Source of the DNA: SVQP01 sp045652835
GTDB lineage: Bacteria > Bacillota > Clostridia > Oscillospirales > CAG-272
Direction of reading: 5' to 3'
Assembly: GCA_045652835.1 (NCBI GenBank)
Contig: JAZOLE010000055.1
Coordinates: 1 to 18,979 of the forward strand
DNA: 18,979 nt
The position numbers and the translations under genes are program-made. Below are positions 16,401 to 18,979 of this stretch, one piece after another. Each line of letters opens with the position of its first letter. Position 1 is the stretch's first letter. Below the pieces are notes generated by a model. That model saw nothing but the letters and a program-made list of their open reading frames with translations. It had not been told where the DNA came from and made no database searches.

Positions 16401-18979
16401 GATACAATTACCCGCATCGGCGAGTCTGCATTCAGAGAATGCTACTCTCTGCAAAGCATTACCTTGCCTGCTTCGCTGACCGGTATCGGTAAATATGCAT
16501 TCTACTACTGCACCAATTTGACCGAGATCATTATTCCCGATAAGGTTACCAGCATCGGTGAGCGCGCATTCTACCAATGCACCAGTCTTGAAAGCATCTA
16601 TCTGCCCGACAGCGTCATGGTCATTGGCAACTATGCATTCTACAACTGCTACAATGCAACTCTGACCAAGCTCCCGAGCTCGCTGACCACACTCGGAAGC
16701 CACGCACTTGACAGTGTTCAGCACCCCGATTACCTGGTAGTTCCTTCGAGCGTCACCACCATGGGTTACTCCGCATTGCACGGATACATTGCCCTGGGCG
16801 CTGCACAGGCTCACGAAGGTTGGGATGCAAACTGGCACAACGGCAACGACGGCCAGCTGATTTGGAACGTTGAAGGCATTTACTATGATGAGACCTATGG
16901 TATCACCTATGCACTGCGCAATGACAAGACTGCAATCGTACTGAGATTTGACGATGCGGTTGAGCACGTTGAGCTGTACGTAGAGGGATACACCGTCACA
17001 GAGATTGCCGCGTATGCATTCCAAAACTCCATTTATCTGGAATCCATCACACTTCCCGAGGGCTTCCTCGTCATTGGCGAATGTGCATTCTACAACTGTG
17101 ATTATATCTCGGATATCACTCTGCCGAGCACACTTATCAAGATTGACAGTCAAGCATTCTACGATTGCGACTCCCTGACCTCAATTGTTATTCCCGGCAG
17201 CGTCACCGAGTTTGGATCCAACGCATTTGCTGAGAGTAACGCACTTGTAAGCGTACAAATCTTGGAAGGCGTCACCGTAATTGGTGAAAGCGCGTTCTCC
17301 GGCTGCTACAGTCTTGCAGAAGTCACTCTGCCGAGCACCCTGACCGAAATCGGCAACAATGCATTCTATCATTGCAACAATGCTTTGCAAACCATTGTAA
17401 TTCCCGAGGGTGTCACCAAGATCGGCAGCAGTGCATTCAAGTATTGCTACAATCTCAGCAACGTCTCGCTGCCCTCCACTCTGACCGAGATCGGTGCGCA
17501 CGCATTCTACAGTTGCAATGAACTGAAGTACGTTGCAATGCCCGCAGCTGTTACTACCATTGGCGAATATGCATTCCCGAATGGCACGATCTACGCGCAA
17601 GCAGCAAGCAAGCCCGCAGGTTGGGACAAGAACTGGAACGGCGAAAAGAGAAACGATTACGTTATTTACAATTTCTCCGAGTTCTATATCGACGCACAGG
17701 GCGTAACCTACGCACTGTTCAATGACAACACCGCGGTTGTAATCAGCTTCAACGGTGAAGACACCGATATTGTGCTTGATGCAAAGGGCTATACCATCAT
17801 TGCGATCGGAGCAAATGCCTTCTACAACGCCACGGGCATCACCTCTATCGTTCTTCCCGAAGGACTCCTCAGCATCGGCGAATATGCATTCTACAACTGT
17901 GATGCACTGACCTCCATCGTTATCCCCGGCAGCATCACCGAGTTTGGATCCCACGCATTTGCTGATTGTAATGCACTTACAAGCGTACAAATCTCGGAAG
18001 GCGTCACCGTAATCGGTGAGTATGCATTCTACTACTGCTACAATCTTGTAGAAGTCACTCTGCCCTCTACTCTGACCGAGATCGGCGACTACGCATTCTA
18101 TAACTGTTGCAACGCATTGCAGACCATCGTAATTCCCGAGGGTGTCACCAAGATCGGCAGCTATGCATTCCAGTACTGCTCGAATCTTAGGAGCGTCCTG
18201 TTGCCCTCTACCTTGACCGAGGTCGGCGCATATGCGTTCAACAACACCTCTATTTACCGCATTGCAATCCCTGCATCGGTTACCACCATTGGTGAATACG
18301 CATTCACAAACGGTACTGCTTACTTAACATTTAGCAAGCGTCCTTCCGGTTGGGATAAGAACTGGAACGGTGAAAACAGAAAAGACTACGCTGTCTGGAA
18401 CTTCACCGAGTTCTACACCGACGCACAGGGTATCACCTACGCCCTGTTTAACGACAACACCGCAACCGTTATCGGCTTTAGCGGTGAAGCTACCGACCTT
18501 GTATTTAATATAAAGGAAGGATATGTCGTAACAAAGATCGATGCAAACACCTTCAATAACTATGACGGTATTATTTCCGTAGTTATCCCCGAAGGCGTGA
18601 CCACAATCGGTGAATACGCATTCTATGATTGTAACAACCTCAAGGAGATCTCTCTGCCGAGCACACTGACCACCGTAGGATCGTATGCTTTCCGCAACAT
18701 CTCGAGCAAAGCGATCATCCGTCTGCCTGACGCACTGTCCACGGTTGGTTATTATGCCTTTACAAGCGGCAAGCTCTACTACAGCGGCGAGCAAGCTCCC
18801 GAGGGTTGGGATGCCGGTTGGTGCGGATATAACGATATCACCACCTGGAACGTTGCGGATATGCTGACCGACGCTTACGGCGTCACCTACATCAAGCTCA
18901 ACGACGGAACCGTCTATATCGCATCTGTCAACGGTACTGTCAGTGAGATCGTACTGGGCGGCAATGCGGACTTCCCCGT
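10491..18979 (+). CDS. Giant BspA-like leucine-rich-repeat surface lipoprotein (3' end beyond window)
   Basis: One frame is open from the ATG to the right edge; I read all 2,829 complete codons and found no stop. Domains in order: lipoprotein signal peptide with lipobox LSSC (Cys36); Gly-rich linker; Pro/Gly linker (106-129) and His cluster HDHDHKHEH (130-138); Ig-like domain (about 187-285); FN3-like region (about 285-467); four tandem ~93-residue FN3-like repeats (468-840); a second Ig-like region (about 844-1065); GLUG-like beta-helix (about 1070-1242); Listeria-Bacteroides repeat ending TLYAKW (about 1263-1326); then LRR_5 units to the end. Such BspA-like proteins are surface adhesins or glycan/host-binding proteins of gut and oral bacteria. 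The product would be anchored to the outer face of the membrane by lipidated Cys36. The ligand is unknown. Confidence 0.9.
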   Translation, partial: MKTKQNVHSCRQHSSARIVAILSALLLAVILALSSCTGGGSGGGGLGNILGGGEGIEPVYTGMTIGSTPEKSAALLPERTLLSLGAASILSNKAENTSGTETDTTPGPGGHETDTTPGPSPDGPGPGPGHDHDHKHEHVSGDLPGNEADQNDPFDQIPDGDVEAGSDNSDILLEDAKDSLEVEGAAKPIYYAEKNQDVYITVHISNPDNYEILSFTLNGNKYSSYMFETGSDMENLILKVNVGDVEGVVEYTIDAIKYVDGTDIKDVRMDGDKTVRAGVWSEKQPTPIVTDEIIGFNDISFNVAMDDILSLIAQSEGVVMAVLYDGEQVCDMQPVSLDEPTAIQFSGLTTNAVYQYAILAYYDALDSTGSNVYVLHTQAFYTRAILLFDNVSLGSETVDYEFLWADDAPDKTVTSLVLEHATQGELTLEAGATSISGLLSDNEYKLTASYLNGENTESVSITFTTLAKTVPSATLTETMVSQTELGFALQITDPDSVATLTGIQLISDKTGAVDLALDATGASGLLSDTTYTVRATYTYDLNDGNGVHEEFIEVVITTAAKTTPSLTLTNQSVGQDDFTFDLTITDPDGIATLTRITLLCVKTGETVELSLDTRSVEGLLTDTAYVLEAFYTYDLNDGAGEHSTSTKLNINTEPKTIPTILLGEETVGQEEFSFGLVINDPDSIATLTRIELLSGKTDPVELDLDTRSVENLLSNTLYTVRAWFVYDLSDGTGEHEAYQDLQIRTLAKTTPSYSIFEQGKEHDVISVITSESDPDNIGQITDLSIYLNGELIASSDTLDAATFEQLTSNRTYQIVLTYEYDLNDGYGVIVQTESIYVLTKLYFVPVSVENGTTNKHVSEGEYVYIDINVINPGGAAVDYVTINGVQYPASSTSEEGVVRVEIKHEHQFSGGWTDFVVESLTASASGETHTYPLTENNTLSIFINGKLEVEDFAITNGAGAPIEYAFPSDPALLYIALSNETGYQIDQVTVRYSYGWGSGYERSYYSDDIIVLGNDAIMIPIAERSGGIYDYEIAFITYSNFSLTEPKTITVNTSKQSLICFETDEIIQVSTPADLQNMNRWAYYELTDDIDLSGVEFGWIAPGDFYGYFNGNGHAIKNMTIRSSFESQDVSIGLFNTVSGKIVNLNITDILVQSTVSSTLNQGNYYYVYYGALARSISTRIVLDNVHIDQSVEINTVGNVGTSVGILLPYSNSYCYVTDNVTVTGSVTLNGKAISDTWIGSDASALPTPPTFDENSAPERVHVTVDFVTNCDTTFDSIQTILAGKLPTPTLDGYMFCGWYDNADCLGTPVAPHDLLSESITLYAKWLYIGINESQGLEIENGVVVGIGSCTDSVLYINHPIAAYAFESCSQITTVYLGSGVTSVGYYAFGNCSNLEYFIISGAIENAESMGISNHTNNALVLVDRAPISETQSESWFYNFETLITKDGVTYAGLNDGTAIAIAFDNSVSHLVLGVDGYVLTEIADRAFYNNDNLISVVIPEGVTRIGSYAFRNCYNLRALTLPGSLTTIEQYAFYNLSSYAATFIPDSVTTIESYAFSGIDVYYSGAQAPEGWDEAWNGYNENITWNVADFFTDAYGVSYAKLQDGTIYIAAVNGIVSEIVLGGNDEFPVTEIPGYLLNGRRDFTRITLHSSIATIGEHAFYNTYCHIVIPETVIEIGDYAFGATYAYVTVSEKPEGWNDSWNDWNSHMVVWNAPAGTFYTAEDGMTYLLCEDGTAHLYFYSKSTELTINGVAGYNTIIHGNTNGDWSVQKLTLGEGITKLDANAFCNWYYLEEVTLPSTLTEIGYQAFYNCDNLVSITIPEGVTIIAERAFYDCNNLTEIVLPSTLTEIGAYAFYYAPLNSPKIPKSVATIGEYAFNCDEIYPMVGFKPDDWHDNWYNGSAENIFWDLLDIVYDAENGITYVLHTDGTASVYKYDGTVTDVVIGLDGYTVVDIYPSVFAYSSITSIVLPDTITRIGESAFRECYSLQSITLPASLTGIGKYAFYYCTNLTEIIIPDKVTSIGERAFYQCTSLESIYLPDSVMVIGNYAFYNCYNATLTKLPSSLTTLGSHALDSVQHPDYLVVPSSVTTMGYSALHGYIALGAAQAHEGWDANWHNGNDGQLIWNVEGIYYDETYGITYALRNDKTAIVLRFDDAVEHVELYVEGYTVTEIAAYAFQNSIYLESITLPEGFLVIGECAFYNCDYISDITLPSTLIKIDSQAFYDCDSLTSIVIPGSVTEFGSNAFAESNALVSVQILEGVTVIGESAFSGCYSLAEVTLPSTLTEIGNNAFYHCNNALQTIVIPEGVTKIGSSAFKYCYNLSNVSLPSTLTEIGAHAFYSCNELKYVAMPAAVTTIGEYAFPNGTIYAQAASKPAGWDKNWNGEKRNDYVIYNFSEFYIDAQGVTYALFNDNTAVVISFNGEDTDIVLDAKGYTIIAIGANAFYNATGITSIVLPEGLLSIGEYAFYNCDALTSIVIPGSITEFGSHAFADCNALTSVQISEGVTVIGEYAFYYCYNLVEVTLPSTLTEIGDYAFYNCCNALQTIVIPEGVTKIGSYAFQYCSNLRSVLLPSTLTEVGAYAFNNTSIYRIAIPASVTTIGEYAFTNGTAYLTFSKRPSGWDKNWNGENRKDYAVWNFTEFYTDAQGITYALFNDNTATVIGFSGEATDLVFNIKEGYVVTKIDANTFNNYDGIISVVIPEGVTTIGEYAFYDCNNLKEISLPSTLTTVGSYAFRNISSKAIIRLPDALSTVGYYAFTSGKLYYSGEQAPEGWDAGWCGYNDITTWNVADMLTDAYGVTYIKLNDGTVYIASVNGTVSEIVLGGNADFP
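10881..10907 (+). other. His-rich cluster in the lipoprotein linker
   Basis: Codons 130-138 of the giant lipoprotein encode HDHDHKHEH directly after a Pro-Gly repeat. Alternating His and acidic residues could bind Zn, Ni or another divalent metal; that role is inferred only from composition. Confidence 0.6.
11892..13010 (+). repeat. Four tandem FN3-like protein repeats
   Basis: Repeats begin at 11892, 12171, 12453 and 12732 (spacings 279, 282 and 279 nt; the last unit is 276 nt). Each opens with a K-T-x-P-(S/T) motif after an Ala or Pro. They share a DPD-(S/G)-(I/V)-ATLT core and end near (T/V)YDL(N/S)DG; the fourth unit is the most diverged. Short identical DNA words such as TATGACCTCAACGACGG in units 1 and 2 show fairly recent duplication. 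Confidence 0.8.
13698..14216 (+). other. GLUG-like beta-helix domain coding segment
   Basis: The segment includes LTDDIDLSG, then GYFNGNGHAIKNMTI and IGLFNTVSGKIVNLNI, the pattern of GLUG/peptidase M26-type beta-helix repeats found in bacterial surface proteins. It links the Ig/FN3 stalk to the repeat domains. Confidence 0.6.
14277..14468 (+). other. Listeria-Bacteroides (Flg_new/InlB B-type) repeat coding segment
   Basis: One unit with the hallmarks VTVDFVTNC, LDGYMFCGWYDNADC and ITLYAKW. These small beta-grasp-like repeats commonly precede or follow LRR arrays in surface proteins of Firmicutes. Confidence 0.75.
14500..18979 (+). repeat. BspA-type LRR_5 array, about 42 units in Trp-capped blocks
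   Basis: Units of about 23 residues (69 nt) follow the pattern (I/L)P-x-x-(V/L)-T-x-I-G-x-Y-AF-Y-N-C-x-x-L-x-x-(I/V). Two unit types alternate in many places, one with IPEGVT and one with LPSTLT, giving a 46-residue double period. The array is broken into blocks by a non-LRR segment with a G-W-(D/N)-x-x-W-N-like motif, then a (D/E)A-x-G-(I/V)-(T/S)-Y strand. The first Trp of these caps lies at 15207, 15582, 16167, 16821, 17622, 18351 and 18807. The array is cut by the right edge. Confidence 0.85.
17166..18625 (+). repeat. Tandem internal duplication of ~730 nt in the LRR array
   Basis: The block starting near 17166 is repeated from near 17898. GAGTTTGGATCC is at 17208 and again at 17940 (732 nt apart), and both copies contain GGCGTCACCGTAAT, a run encoding NALQTIVIPEGVTKIGS, and a GWDKNWNGE cap. 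The cap Trp codons are 729 nt apart, so one codon differs in length. Confidence 0.8.

Noticed and set aside
16002..18794. Further long minus-strand frames with Cys-rich repeats (VVECIFAD-like text)
   Set aside because: They are the reverse-complement reading of the LRR repeats, and the repeated text simply mirrors the sense repeat.
14500..18979. Regular direct repeats resembling a CRISPR or minisatellite
   Set aside because: The 69-nt period is a diverged protein-coding repeat in frame. There are no identical repeats with unique spacers.

Overview
The window looks like chromosomal DNA from a spore-forming member of the Bacillota, most likely a gut or rumen Clostridia species. The signs are a GerA-type spore germination protein at the left edge, strong AGGAGG-like ribosome binding sites, consensus sigma-A promoters, an agmatine deiminase operon in the order known from Enterococcus, a GH78-like rhamnosidase, and short palindromic repeats of a kind I associate with gut Clostridia. 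The species cannot be named from the sequence.

Layout: (1) 1-719, the C-terminal part of a GerA spore germination protein, cut by the left edge. (2) 720-1103, an intergenic stretch with a hairpin and a nested palindromic repeat. (3) 1104-1913 (minus), an XRE-family regulator whose last codons form part of its own terminator. (4) 1914-2291, a divergent intergenic region with the regulator's promoter and, toward the next operon, a hairpin followed by a terminator-like hairpin. (5) 2292-6796, a four-gene agmatine deiminase (AgDI) operon: putrescine carbamoyltransferase, agmatine/putrescine antiporter, agmatine deiminase and carbamate kinase, closed by a long-stem terminator. (6) 6865-7374 (minus), a REP-associated tyrosine transposase (RAYT) whose coding sequence holds two inverted copies of a 26-bp palindrome. 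(7) 7443-9140 (minus), a cytoplasmic GH78-like alpha-L-rhamnosidase. (8) 9350-10279 (minus), a class I SAM-dependent methyltransferase-like protein. (9) 10491 to the right edge, one uninterrupted reading frame of at least 2,829 codons for a giant BspA-like leucine-rich-repeat lipoprotein.

The agmatine operon is a complete pathway. Agmatine is exchanged for putrescine, deiminated to N-carbamoylputrescine, split by phosphate into putrescine and carbamoyl phosphate, and the carbamoyl phosphate is used to make ATP, CO2 and ammonia. This gives energy and acid tolerance.

The giant gene fills 45% of the window. It encodes a lipobox signal peptide, a Gly/Pro linker with a His cluster, Ig/FN3-like domains including four tandem ~93-residue repeats, a GLUG-like beta-helix, a Listeria-Bacteroides repeat, and about 42 LRR_5 units. 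The LRRs are grouped into blocks, each ending in a Trp-rich segment. I translated the frame from the ATG to the edge and found no stop. It and the methyltransferase gene have divergent promoters that both match the sigma-A consensus with 17-bp spacers.

No clearly new multi-gene system is visible. The most unusual items are the giant repeat lipoprotein with its internal duplications, the RAYT gene carrying its likely target palindromes in frame, and the terminator-like hairpin in front of the agmatine operon.
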